Shown: positions 1 to 6,636 of the stretch, one piece after another
How positions within the stretch are numbered: position 1 is the stretch's first letter
Layout of the letters: every line of letters starts with the position of its first letter
From: Microbacterium proteolyticum
GTDB lineage: Bacteria > Actinomycetota > Actinomycetes > Actinomycetales > Microbacteriaceae
Length of the DNA stretch: 41,865 bases
Direction: 5' to 3'
Assembly: GCF_014192415.1 (NCBI RefSeq)
Contig: NZ_JACHXY010000005.1
Location: forward strand, 1-41,865
Notes under the pieces: generated by a model
What the model saw: only the letters and a program-made list of their open reading frames with translations
What the model was told of the DNA's origin: nothing
Databases searched by the model: none
Made by a program: the position numbers and the translations under genes

Positions 1-93
1 GAGGACTCGCGTCACGCTACGACAAGACCGCCACCTCATACGCAGCCGGACTCAACCTCGCCGCAGCACTCCAATGGATATAGCAACACGGCC
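1..93 (+). mobile_element. Right end of an IS5-family insertion sequence
   Basis: This is the 3' end of an IS5-family element whose body lies outside the left edge. It holds the last codons of the transposase and ends with a terminal inverted repeat. The reverse complement of the end, GGCCGTGTTGCTATATCC, matches the IS end at 41774 (GGGCGCGTTGCTAAATCC) at 15 of 18 positions. The next bases are TA, a common IS5-family target duplication, and CTA precedes the other end at 41773. Both ends point the same way, so they are either two copies of one element or one copy cut by linearising a circle. Confidence 0.85.
3..83 (+). CDS. IS5-family transposase, C-terminal fragment
   Basis: The last 26 codons of a transposase, cut by the window edge. 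The visible residues include RYDKTATSYAAGLNLAAAL and end in QWI before a TAG stop. The RYDK-A-SY---L-LA----W tail is typical of IS5-family (IS427-like) DDE transposases and contains the conserved Y and K near the end of the catalytic domain. The N-terminus of a similar protein begins at 41823 in the same orientation. Confidence 0.85.
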   Translation, partial: GLASRYDKTATSYAAGLNLAAALQWI

Positions 94-196
94 TAACCGG
101 GTCACCATCCGCAAGCAGCCGGAGCAACGGGACCAGCAGGGTTGTCTCGGCGGATCCGGCGAGACGGTCGATCAGGTCGGTAGCAAGGTTCGTCAT
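94..196 (-). pseudogene. merB: merB, alkylmercury lyase, truncated by IS after codon 34
   Basis: An ORF opens at 196, 44 bases after the merA stop codon. It encodes about 34 residues ending in LLVPLLRLLADGDPV, which resembles the N-terminal winged-helix start of MerB organomercurial lyases. The reading frame then runs into the IS end at 93. The catalytic domain with its two cysteines and aspartate is lost, so no carbon-mercury lyase activity is expected. The order merA then merB matches actinobacterial mer operons. Identification rests on one short segment and on position. The start codon has only a weak upstream purine stretch. Confidence 0.7.
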
Positions 197-240
197 CGTA
201 ATTGATCCAGTTCTGATGGGGTGCGTGCGTCGGTGCACTG

Positions 241-1665
241 TCAGGCGCAGCAGGACAGTTTCGAGACGTCGGTGGTGAACGCTTTCGCGACGATACGGAT
301 GCCCTCGGCCATGGTCAGATACGGGGCCCACGCGTCGGCGACCTCGGTGATGGTCTTGCCGAGGATGTAGACGCCGGCGGCGGCGAGCTCGCCCGCGTCC
401 TGAGCGACCGCGGTGAGGCCGAGGATTTCACCAGTGTCGGCGTTGGCAACCATCTTGATGAACCCGCGGGTGTCCCGGTTCACCACCGCACGAGGCACAT
501 AGTGCAGAGGCAGGACCCGACAGTCGCAGCGGATCCCGGCCGCGATGACCTCTTCCTCGGTCATCCCGACCGCGCCGATCGCGGGACTGGTGAACGTCAC
601 CCGCGGCATCCGCGTGTAGTCGACCGCTGCGTCCGCTCCGTTGAAGGCGTTCTCGGCGACCAGCGTGCCGTGGCGTGCCGCGACGTAGACGAACTCGGGG
701 TGCCCGGTGACATCCCCGGCCGCCCAGACCCGAGGGTTGGAGGTTCGCAGTTCGTCGGTGACGACGACCTGTCCGGCGTCGCCGGTCTTCACCCCGACGA
801 CGTCGAGGTTGAGTCCTGCCGTGACCGGGCGGCGTCCGAGCGCGACGAGGATCTCGTCCGCACGGAACTCCTGCTCACCGCCGGAGACCTCCGCCGTGAC
901 AACGACCTGACCGGTGGCGGTGTCTCGGACGACCCGGGGCGGAACAGCACGGCGGACCACCCGGATGCACTCGTCGGCGAAGACCTCCTGCAGAGCCTTG
1001 GAAACCTCGGGCTCCTCCTTCGACGCGAGCCGGGAACGCACCAGCATGGTCACCGTCGAACCCAGCCGGGCAAACAGCTGAGCCAACTCCAGCGCCACGG
1101 AGCCACCACCCAGCACCACCAACGAGTCGGGCACCTCGGTCAGCTCCATCGCCGACGTCGACGTCAGGTAGCCAACGTCGTCGAGCCCCTCGACGGGCGG
1201 GGCCCAGGGGGCGGAGCCCGTGGCGATTAGGTAATGCGCGGTCTCGATGGTCTCAACGGTGCCGTCGGCAGCGGTGACCTCCAACACGGGCGCATCCGGA
1301 GTGCCAGCGAAGGCTGCGTCGCCCTGCCGGACCGGCCAGCCGTACGCCTCGGCCACGTCGAAGTACTTCTCCCCCCGCATGGCCTCGGCCAGCTCCTGCT
1401 TGCCACGCACCAGACCGGGCATGTCCACCGGGCCCGCGGTAGCGGCAATCCCTGGGAATCGGGCGCCGGCGTCCGCCGCCACATGGCGGGCCTCACCGGC
1501 AGCGATCAGCGCCTTGGACGGCACACACCCGGTGTTCACGCACGTGCCACCGAACGTGCCGCGCTCCACCATCACCACCGACTTGCCCAGCATGGTGGCG
1601 CGGATCGCAGCGGCGAACGCCGCACCACCCGATCCGATCACGGCCAGATCAAACCTCGACTGCAT
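241..1665 (-). CDS. merA: Mercuric reductase MerA
   Basis: A 474-residue cytosolic flavoenzyme that reduces Hg(II) to volatile Hg(0) with NADPH. The N-terminal FAD-binding loop reads GSGGAAFAAAIRA. The redox-active disulfide is at C42 and C47 in GGTCVNTGCVPSK. An NAD(P)H domain and a dimerisation domain follow, and the C-terminal vicinal cysteine pair (C472, C473, in LSCCA) that passes Hg to the active site is present. No N-terminal MerP-like HMA domain exists, as is common in actinobacteria. The start at 1665 is preferred over 1695 because GGGAGG lies just upstream of it. The gene is read from the MerR operator at 1710-1741 and is followed by truncated merB. Confidence 0.96.
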   Translation of the reverse strand: MQSRFDLAVIGSGGAAFAAAIRATMLGKSVVMVERGTFGGTCVNTGCVPSKALIAAGEARHVAADAGARFPGIAATAGPVDMPGLVRGKQELAEAMRGEKYFDVAEAYGWPVRQGDAAFAGTPDAPVLEVTAADGTVETIETAHYLIATGSAPWAPPVEGLDDVGYLTSTSAMELTEVPDSLVVLGGGSVALELAQLFARLGSTVTMLVRSRLASKEEPEVSKALQEVFADECIRVVRRAVPPRVVRDTATGQVVVTAEVSGGEQEFRADEILVALGRRPVTAGLNLDVVGVKTGDAGQVVVTDELRTSNPRVWAAGDVTGHPEFVYVAARHGTLVAENAFNGADAAVDYTRMPRVTFTSPAIGAVGMTEEEVIAAGIRCDCRVLPLHYVPRAVVNRDTRGFIKMVANADTGEILGLTAVAQDAGELAAAGVYILGKTITEVADAWAPYLTMAEGIRIVAKAFTTDVSKLSCCA

Positions 1666-1709
1666 TCCGATCCCTCCCGGACCTATCGCGAACATTCGCT
1701 GCTACAGTC

Positions 1710-1741
1710 ATCATCAACCTTCCTGTGCGGTGGAAGGTCAA
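1710..1741 (-). promoter_or_regulatory. MerR operator and merA promoter
   Basis: The perfect dyad ACCTTCC-N8-GGAAGGT occupies 1717-1738. On the minus strand TTGACC (1741-1736) is a good -35 box and GATGAT (1715-1710) a plausible -10 box, separated by 20 bases. A dyad filling an over-long 19-20 bp spacer is the hallmark of MerR-activated promoters, where metal-bound MerR untwists the DNA. It lies between divergent merA and merR, so it probably controls both. Confidence 0.85.
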
Positions 1742-1766
1742 GTCCTCTGACGAAGGAGCGTCTATA

Positions 1767-2156
1767 ATGCGGATCGGTGAACTCGCTGAGGCGGCCGAGA
1801 CGACCGCAAAGACGCTGCGGTTCTACGAAGACCAGGGACTCCTACCCGCGACCGAGCGCACACCCAGCGGCTACCGCGACTACACGACTGCGGCGCTTGC
1901 CCGTATCAACTTCATCCACCGCGGTCAAGCAGCCGGACTCACCCTGGCCCAAATCCGGCAGATCCTCGACATCCGCGACCACGGCCAAGCCCCCTGCAAC
2001 CATGTTCGCGACCTGCTCGACACACGCCTCGCTGACATCGACCAGCAACTCGCACAGCTCCACGACCTCCGCGACACCCTCGCCGCGCTACGCGACCAGG
2101 CAGACCACGTCGAGCCCGACACCTGCAGCACCGACCAGGTCTGCCGCTACCTATAG
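1767..2156 (+). CDS. merR: MerR-family mercury-responsive regulator
   Basis: A 129-residue MerR-family regulator. The N-terminal helix-turn-helix and wing begin MRIGELAEAAETTAKTLRFY and contain the family RFYE motif. A long dimerisation helix follows. Cysteines at positions 77, 120 and 126 resemble the three Hg-ligand cysteines of MerR (82, 117 and 126 in Tn501). Start 1767 is chosen because GAAGGAG lies nine bases upstream and the family N-terminus begins there. It is divergent from merA across a canonical operator. Hg(II) as the effector is inferred from context. Confidence 0.88.
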   Translation: MRIGELAEAAETTAKTLRFYEDQGLLPATERTPSGYRDYTTAALARINFIHRGQAAGLTLAQIRQILDIRDHGQAPCNHVRDLLDTRLADIDQQLAQLHDLRDTLAALRDQADHVEPDTCSTDQVCRYL

Positions 2157-2336
2157 CAGCGCCCCGATCGAGAGGTCTGAGAACTATGAGTCGTCTCCGG
2201 TGATCCCCGGGCGGAGAGGACGGACTCGAGACCATCACCGCGACATCGGATGACCGCCGCCAAACAGCACTGCAAGAACACCGCCAAAGAGCGTCATCAG
2301 TCACAACATTCCGGCACCTCGTCGATTGCCCCGTGG

Positions 2337-2366
2337 GTGGTGCGAAACCGATCGGTTTCGCACCAC
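2337..2366. repeat. Perfect 30-bp palindrome upstream of the cadmium operon
   Basis: Each half is 15 bases, the left half reading GTGGTGCGAAACCGA. It lies in a 243-bp region without genes between merR and the CmtR-like gene, 33 bases before the latter's start. It could be a regulator-binding site or a hairpin that ends merR transcription (it is followed by TTATTAAT). I see nothing else gene-like in 2157-2399. Confidence 0.8.
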
Positions 2367-2387
2367 TTATTAATCGGCAGTTACCGA

Positions 2388-2393
2388 TATGAT
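2388..2393 (+). promoter_or_regulatory. -10 box of a probable leaderless promoter
   Basis: TATGAT, five of six bases matching the -10 consensus, is separated from the ATG at 2400 by exactly six bases, which places the transcript start at or next to the start codon. No clear -35 box is visible. The short dyad ATCGG...CCGAT at 2373-2388 overlaps it and may be the repressor site. Confidence 0.6.
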
Positions 2394-2399
2394 CGTCAC

Positions 2400-2732
2400 A
2401 TGCCGATGACACAAGAGCTCGCAGCTGCTGTATCTCTGTTCCACTCTCTTGCCGATCACAGTCGCCTGACGATCCTGCGTCGGCTGTCCGTTGGTGAAGC
2501 GCGGGTGAGGGACCTCACCGACGAACTCGGCTTGGCGCAGTCAACCGTGTCAGAGCACGTTGGATGCCTCCGCGAATGCGGACTCGTTGTTGCCCGCAGT
2601 GAGGGCCGACAGAACTTTTACTCTGTCTCCACTCCCGAGGTGATCGATGTTCTCGAAGCGGCCGAGCGACTCCTCGCCGCGACGGGTTTCAAGGTCGATC
2701 TGTGCAAGACGTACGGGAGCGACGCCCGATGA
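2400..2732 (+). CDS. cmtR: CmtR-like ArsR-family metal-sensing repressor
   Basis: A 110-residue winged-helix repressor of the ArsR/SmtB family. The recognition region reads LGLAQSTVSEHVGCLREC. Cysteines at 56, 60 and 102 match almost exactly the Cd/Pb ligands of Mycobacterium tuberculosis CmtR (C57, C61, C102). The ATG at 2400 has no Shine-Dalgarno sequence but lies six bases after a TATGAT box, so the mRNA is probably leaderless. The stop overlaps the cadD start (ATGA), so the two are cotranscribed. Cd/Pb sensing is inferred from the cysteines and the neighbour. Confidence 0.85.
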   Translation: MPMTQELAAAVSLFHSLADHSRLTILRRLSVGEARVRDLTDELGLAQSTVSEHVGCLRECGLVVARSEGRQNFYSVSTPEVIDVLEAAERLLAATGFKVDLCKTYGSDAR

Positions 2733-3340
2733 TCGGAACCATCGTGGCCGCCATCGGCCTGTTCGCGGCGACGAACATCGACGACATCGTCGTCCTCACC
2801 GTTCTGTTTCTCGCGTCCGCACGCGGAGCCCTCCCGGGATGGAAGGTCGTGGCCGGACAGTACCTCGGCTTCATCGCCCTGGTCGCAATCAGCAGCCTCG
2901 CCGCCGCAGGCCTCACCATCGTCCCGGACGAATGGGTCGGGCTGCTGGGCCTGGTCCCACTTGCGATCGGTGTTTACGGGCTGATTCGTACGCTCCGACA
3001 TCGCGGCGACGATGACGACGACGACGAAAGCTCCATCAGCGCCGGGGGCCTGCTCGGAGTTGCCGGCATCACCATCGCAAACGGCGCCGACAACATCTCG
3101 CTGTACACACCTGTCTTCCGCACCAACCCGGTTCCGGACACCATCGTTACCATCATCGTGTTCTTGGTACTCGTTGCCGTGTGGTGTCTTATCGCCCGCT
3201 TCGTGGGTACCAGCAAGGCTGTCACAGAGGCTCTTGAGAAGATCGAGCACTGGCTCGTGCCGGCCGTGTTCATCGGGCTGGGCCTGTACATCCTGATCGA
3301 GTCCGGCGTGATCGTTCGCCTCATCGAAGTCCTGTCGTGA
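2729..3340 (+). CDS. cadD: CadD-family cadmium resistance transporter
   Basis: A 203-residue polytopic membrane protein of the CadD family. It begins MIGTIVAAIGLFAATNIDD and contains NIDDIVVLTVLF in the first membrane segment and NGADNISLYTPVF in the fourth, both with acidic residues suited to cation transport. About six membrane segments are visible, with a cytosolic loop of seven aspartates after the third. It is expected to export or bind Cd(II). GGGAG lies ten bases upstream. The start overlaps the cmtR stop and its own stop overlaps the lspA start. Confidence 0.88.
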   Translation: MIGTIVAAIGLFAATNIDDIVVLTVLFLASARGALPGWKVVAGQYLGFIALVAISSLAAAGLTIVPDEWVGLLGLVPLAIGVYGLIRTLRHRGDDDDDDESSISAGGLLGVAGITIANGADNISLYTPVFRTNPVPDTIVTIIVFLVLVAVWCLIARFVGTSKAVTEALEKIEHWLVPAVFIGLGLYILIESGVIVRLIEVLS

Positions 3341-3864
3341 GCAGATTCACACGCCTCCTCGCTGCCGCTGCTGCCGTAGTTGCCGCCTTCACGGTCGACC
3401 AACTCACCAAAGCGTGGGCCCTGTCCTACCTCGACGGAGGCCGTGATATCGACCTTGGGCTGGGCGTATCCCTGCGCCTCGTGTTCAACCCTGGGGTCGC
3501 ATTCGGTCTCGGCGGCGATGTGGGAGCGCCGCTTGTCGTCGGCGTTATGGTCCTTGTCGCCGCGCTGCTCACGTGGATCGTCATCCGAGTGCTGCGGAGG
3601 CAGAGCATGGGCGCTACTGCGCTGCTGGCTGCCGCCCTCGGCGGCGCGATCGGCAACCTGTGGGACCGCACCACACGCGCTGAAACCGGACCGCTCAGCG
3701 GAGAGGTCGTCGACTTCATCGCTGTCGACTGGTTCGCCATCTTCAACGTGGCTGACATCTTCACAACCCTCGGCCTGCTCGGGTGGGCAGCCTTGTATCT
3801 GCTCCGTCGAGACCACGCTCCCATCAGCGGGAGCACCGGTGACGGTTCCCAGCACCGCGGCTGA
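3337..3864 (+). CDS. lspA: Lipoprotein signal peptidase II (cadmium operon copy)
   Basis: A 175-residue membrane aspartyl protease that removes signal peptides from diacylglyceryl-prolipoproteins. Motifs in order are DQLTKAWAL, NPGVAFGLGG, GGAIGNLWDR, then VVDFIAV and FNVADIF, which carry the two catalytic aspartates. Four membrane helices are visible. The GTG start overlaps the cadD stop (GTGA), so translation is coupled. A second lspA lies at 24435-24977. Chromosomes normally carry their own lspA, so this copy is probably dedicated to plasmid lipoproteins or to a role in metal resistance. LspA next to cadmium genes is known in other bacteria. Confidence 0.93.
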   Translation: MSRFTRLLAAAAAVVAAFTVDQLTKAWALSYLDGGRDIDLGLGVSLRLVFNPGVAFGLGGDVGAPLVVGVMVLVAALLTWIVIRVLRRQSMGATALLAAALGGAIGNLWDRTTRAETGPLSGEVVDFIAVDWFAIFNVADIFTTLGLLGWAALYLLRRDHAPISGSTGDGSQHRG

Positions 3865-3878
3865 TCTGGGAACGAGGA

Positions 3879-3906
3879 GGGCCCGCACGGGTATTCGTGC
3901 GGGCCC
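3879..3906. terminator. Strong hairpin terminator between convergent operons
   Basis: A perfect 11-bp stem, GGGCCCGCACG with CGTGCGGGCCC, around a 6-base loop. It lies 15 bases after the lspA stop and 39 bases from the end of the convergent lipoprotein gene, so it can serve both strands. The U-tract is minimal, as is usual in high-GC actinobacteria. Confidence 0.85.
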
Positions 3907-3945
3907 TTCGCGGGTGGCGGAGGGCGGTGCCCGCCGCGATGCGCG

Positions 3946-4818
3946 TTACTGCTGGTAGGGGATGAGGCTCAGGCCGCTGTCATCGACGACGAGGATGTCG
4001 CCGTTGTTGGTGATGGTGACGGCTTGGGCGGTGCCGTGGATCGTTCCGACTTCGAACCAGTTCTGCGCTCCCGCGGTTGTGGCCCAGATCCGTCCCTGGG
4101 TGCCGATACCGACCACGCGGTTGTGGTCCGGGGAGGCGCTGAGCCCGGCAAGAAGGGGAGCATCCGGCCACGCCTGAAATGTGGCAGCCCGGTCGGTGCT
4201 GACCAGCAGACCATCCGCGGTGGAGGCCATCACTCGCCCTGCTGCGTCAACGGCGAGCGACATGGCGTAGACGGGTGCCCCGGTGGGCTGCCAGGAGACA
4301 CCGCCGTCTGTGCTGGTGAGCATTTCATTGGCGTCGGTGGCGACGCCGTAGAGCGTTCCGCGGGGGTCCGCGGCGAGGGCGTGAAAGTCTTTCTCGCCTG
4401 TGAATGCGGTGGGTTGCCAGCTCTGCCCGTTGTCGGAGCTTCGGATGATGCCCAGGTTGGGGGCTCCCAGCTCGGGCGGGGTGGTCCGACCGGGGTGGCC
4501 AGATGCCACGAGTGTGTCGTCAAGGACGGTCAGGCCCATCGCATCGAAGTCCGTCTTCGCCAGGCGGGCGCCCAGCTCACCGTCACGGGTGACGGTGAAG
4601 ATGCCCTCGTGGGTTCCGATAAGGAACCCATCGGTGGCGGGGTCATCAACGATGCCGTGCACGTGCGTGAGCGGCTGCTCAGGGTGGTCGTCACCGGTGA
4701 GGGACGGTGAACCGGCGCAGCCTGCGAGAGCGAGCGCGACCATGGGGACGAGGGTGACCAAGGACAAGGCGCGGGTGCGGGAGCCCGGCGCGGTGAGGTT
4801 GGTGTGGTGGTGCTGCAT
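3946..4818 (-). CDS. BNR/sialidase-like beta-propeller lipoprotein
   Basis: A 290-residue exported lipoprotein. A type II signal peptide ends in LALAGC (Cys34). The mature part has repeats with the SSDNGQSW and STDGGVSW pattern, the Asp-box (BNR) motif of beta-propellers such as sialidase-like and YCF48-like proteins. Similar F510_1955-type glycosylhydrolase-like proteins occur in copper-resistance islands. No enzymatic residues can be assigned, and a metal-binding or chaperone role outside the membrane is a guess. It is the last gene of the copper operon, 64 bases after the DUF305 gene, with a hairpin between them. A decayed copy of its start lies at 29098-29214. Confidence 0.8.
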   Translation of the reverse strand: MQHHHTNLTAPGSRTRALSLVTLVPMVALALAGCAGSPSLTGDDHPEQPLTHVHGIVDDPATDGFLIGTHEGIFTVTRDGELGARLAKTDFDAMGLTVLDDTLVASGHPGRTTPPELGAPNLGIIRSSDNGQSWQPTAFTGEKDFHALAADPRGTLYGVATDANEMLTSTDGGVSWQPTGAPVYAMSLAVDAAGRVMASTADGLLVSTDRAATFQAWPDAPLLAGLSASPDHNRVVGIGTQGRIWATTAGAQNWFEVGTIHGTAQAVTITNNGDILVVDDSGLSLIPYQQ

Positions 4819-4845
4819 TGGGGGTGCGTTTCGTCTGATCGGGTG

Positions 4846-4874
4846 GTGGGGCGCGGTGGTTTTCCGCGCCCCAC
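4846..4874. terminator. Hairpin between DUF305 and lipoprotein genes
   Basis: A perfect 11-bp stem, GTGGGGCGCGG with CCGCGCCCCAC, around a 7-base loop, eight bases past the DUF305 stop. It may partly terminate the operon before the distal lipoprotein gene or stabilise the upstream mRNA. The same hairpin, including the adjacent CGTTTCGTCTGATC, is kept in the relic at 29240-29269. Confidence 0.75.
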
Positions 4875-4882
4875 CCGGGTGA

Positions 4883-5488
4883 TCAGAGAGTTGCCAGAAG
4901 CTCCTCCATGGTCGCGATTTCGGACGTCTGCGATTCGACGATCTGGTTGGCCAGGGCGACGGCGTCGCTGTTCTGGCCGTTGCTGGCCTCTTCCTGGGCC
5001 ATCTCGATCGCGCCGCGGTGGTGTTCGATCATCTGCTGAAGGAACAGTCGGGCGGCGTCCGTGCCGGTGGCCTGCTCGAGGGCCTGCATGTCGTCCTCGC
5101 TCATCATGCCGCCGCCGCTGTGGTCCATGCCGCCCATGTCGGAGGAGGTGGCTCCCCAGTCCTCGAGCCACCCTTCCATGGTCGCAATTTCAGGCTCTTG
5201 AGCGGCCTTGATCTGCTCCGCCAGGGCGGTGACGCGCTCGTCGATGCCGTCTTTCGACAGGAGCGTGTCGGACATCTCGATCGCTTGAGTGTGGTGCTCG
5301 ATCATCATGGTGGCGAACATGACGTCCGCTTCGTTGGCGTCAGCAGATTGCGCGGGGGTAGCGCTGCTGCTGCTTCCGTGGTCCATTCCGGGCATGCTGC
5401 CGCCCGAGGTGGTTCCGCCGGAGCATCCGGCGAGAGTGAGCAGGGCGGCGAGAGTGAACGCGGCGGTCGCCGCGGCGCGGGTCTTCAT
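4883..5488 (-). CDS. DUF305 (CopM-type) copper-binding lipoprotein
   Basis: A 201-residue lipoprotein with lipobox LTLAGC (Cys22). Two DUF305 units follow, each with an MIEHH motif (MMIEHHTQAIEM and QMIEHHRGAIEM) and an EIATME helix. Methionine- and histidine-rich linkers (MPGMDHGS, MGGMDHSGGGMM) are typical of periplasmic or cell-surface copper binders such as CopM. Start 5488 is chosen because the signal peptide begins there. An upstream in-frame ATG at 5503 is possible. It is expected to bind Cu(I) outside the membrane. A fragment of a related gene remains at 29281-29523. Confidence 0.88.
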   Translation of the reverse strand: MKTRAAATAAFTLAALLTLAGCSGGTTSGGSMPGMDHGSSSSATPAQSADANEADVMFATMMIEHHTQAIEMSDTLLSKDGIDERVTALAEQIKAAQEPEIATMEGWLEDWGATSSDMGGMDHSGGGMMSEDDMQALEQATGTDAARLFLQQMIEHHRGAIEMAQEEASNGQNSDAVALANQIVESQTSEIATMEELLATL

Positions 5489-5577
5489 GGTGGTTGTCTC
5501 CATCGGTCGGTGATGAGGCACGACGGTTGTCGTGCGGGAAGATGCGTTGCCCGCGCGGAAGGCGGGCGTACGCGTCA

Positions 5578-6030
5578 TCACGTGCGACTGATGCAGAGAA
5601 CCGTGAGGGAAGGTGGCGGGACAATCTGTGCGGGCGCGGGCCACCGGGCCTGTACCGCGCGGAGTACGTCGTCTCGGACGGTAATGCGCCACCCGATACG
5701 GTGACGTGCGAGCACGAGCACGCTGACAAGCAGCGCCAACACGCACGCCATCCAGGCCATGGCGTGATCGTCGCCACAGTCGCCGCAGCCGTCGTCGTGG
5801 GCGGCGGTCGTGTTCAGCTGGGCGGAGAGGGGCGACGCATCGTGATGGGTCGATACCTCTCCCGCGACAGCCACCGTGTCGCCATGTCCGGAGGCGGTGG
5901 TGTGGGTGTTGAGGGAGTGCATTGCCAGGAGCCCCACGATGACGGCGCCGGTTACAGCGATCACCATCAGCAGGGTGCGGGTGAATGCACGCTGGCCACG
6001 CACATGCTGCGCGAGGGTAATCAGCGACAT
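5578..6030 (-). CDS. DUF6153-like small membrane protein
   Basis: A 150-residue protein with one N-terminal membrane segment (TLLMVIAVTGAVIVGLLA), a His/Asp/Cys-rich external stretch containing DDGCGDCGDDH, a second membrane segment (MACVLALLVSVLVLA) and a short tail ending LTVLCISRT. AGGAGG sits five bases before the ATG at 6030, which decides the start over the GTG at 6036. Two more proteins here share the layout and the [IL]SRT end (18028-18468 and 27150-27584). The function is unknown. Position in the copper operon and the potential metal ligands suggest a role in copper handling at the membrane. Confidence 0.75.
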   Translation of the reverse strand: MSLITLAQHVRGQRAFTRTLLMVIAVTGAVIVGLLAMHSLNTHTTASGHGDTVAVAGEVSTHHDASPLSAQLNTTAAHDDGCGDCGDDHAMAWMACVLALLVSVLVLARHRIGWRITVRDDVLRAVQARWPAPAQIVPPPSLTVLCISRT

Positions 6031-6138
6031 CTTCACCTCCTGGTCGGTTTCTAGGCTAACTTTCGCCGGCGAGGGCGGGTGGGCCGCTTGACGGCCAACG
6101 CGCGCTTTGCCCGCGAGTGGGTGACGGGAACTGGTGGG

Positions 6139-6543
6139 TTACAACGCCGCGAGGAGGTCGTTGCACGCCTGCTCGCAGCGGCGGCATGCCTCTGCGCAGA
6201 CCCGGCAGTGCTCGTGCATGTCGGCGTGCTGCTCGCATTCCTGCGCGCACGCGGCGCACGCGGTGCGGCATGCCTCCACAACAGCGCGAACCACCTCGAC
6301 GTCCACCGTCGTCTGTCGAGAAAGCACCGCACCGGTCGCGGTGCAGATGTCGGCGCAGTTGGCGTTTTTGGTGATGCACGTCACCAGCTCGGCCACCATG
6401 TCTTCTGACAGGCACGCGTCGGCACACGCGGTGCAGGTCTGCGCGCATTCGATGCAGGCCTCAATGCAGCGGGCGAGTACGTCCGCGGCCTCAATGGACG
6501 CGGCCTTGGGGTGAGTAGTGAGCATCTGATCGATAGCAGTCAT
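6139..6543 (-). CDS. csp: Csp-type four-helix-bundle copper-storage protein
   Basis: A 134-residue protein with 18 cysteines arranged as CxxxC and CxxC patterns along four predicted helices, for example CIEACIECAQTCTACADAC. This is the DUF326/Csp family, whose tetramers fill the bundle core with thiolate-bound Cu(I). No signal peptide is present, so it resembles cytosolic Csp3 rather than exported Csp1. It lies between the CopB ATPase and the DUF6153-like gene. It is expected to buffer cytosolic Cu(I). Confidence 0.88.
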   Translation of the reverse strand: MTAIDQMLTTHPKAASIEAADVLARCIEACIECAQTCTACADACLSEDMVAELVTCITKNANCADICTATGAVLSRQTTVDVEVVRAVVEACRTACAACAQECEQHADMHEHCRVCAEACRRCEQACNDLLAAL

Positions 6544-6636
6544 GTTCGCTGGTCCTTTCCCGGGGACCGTCCCCGGCGCCTGCCACGATACGAGCGGGCG
6601 ACGGGGACGATTCGGGGGGTTGCGGGCGCGGGGAAA

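Noticed and set aside
17..331. A 104-codon minus-strand frame spanning the merA end, the merB start and the IS end
   Set aside because: Its first half overlaps the merA 3' end in another frame. Only the part from 196 downward has MerB-like sequence, so the start was set there.
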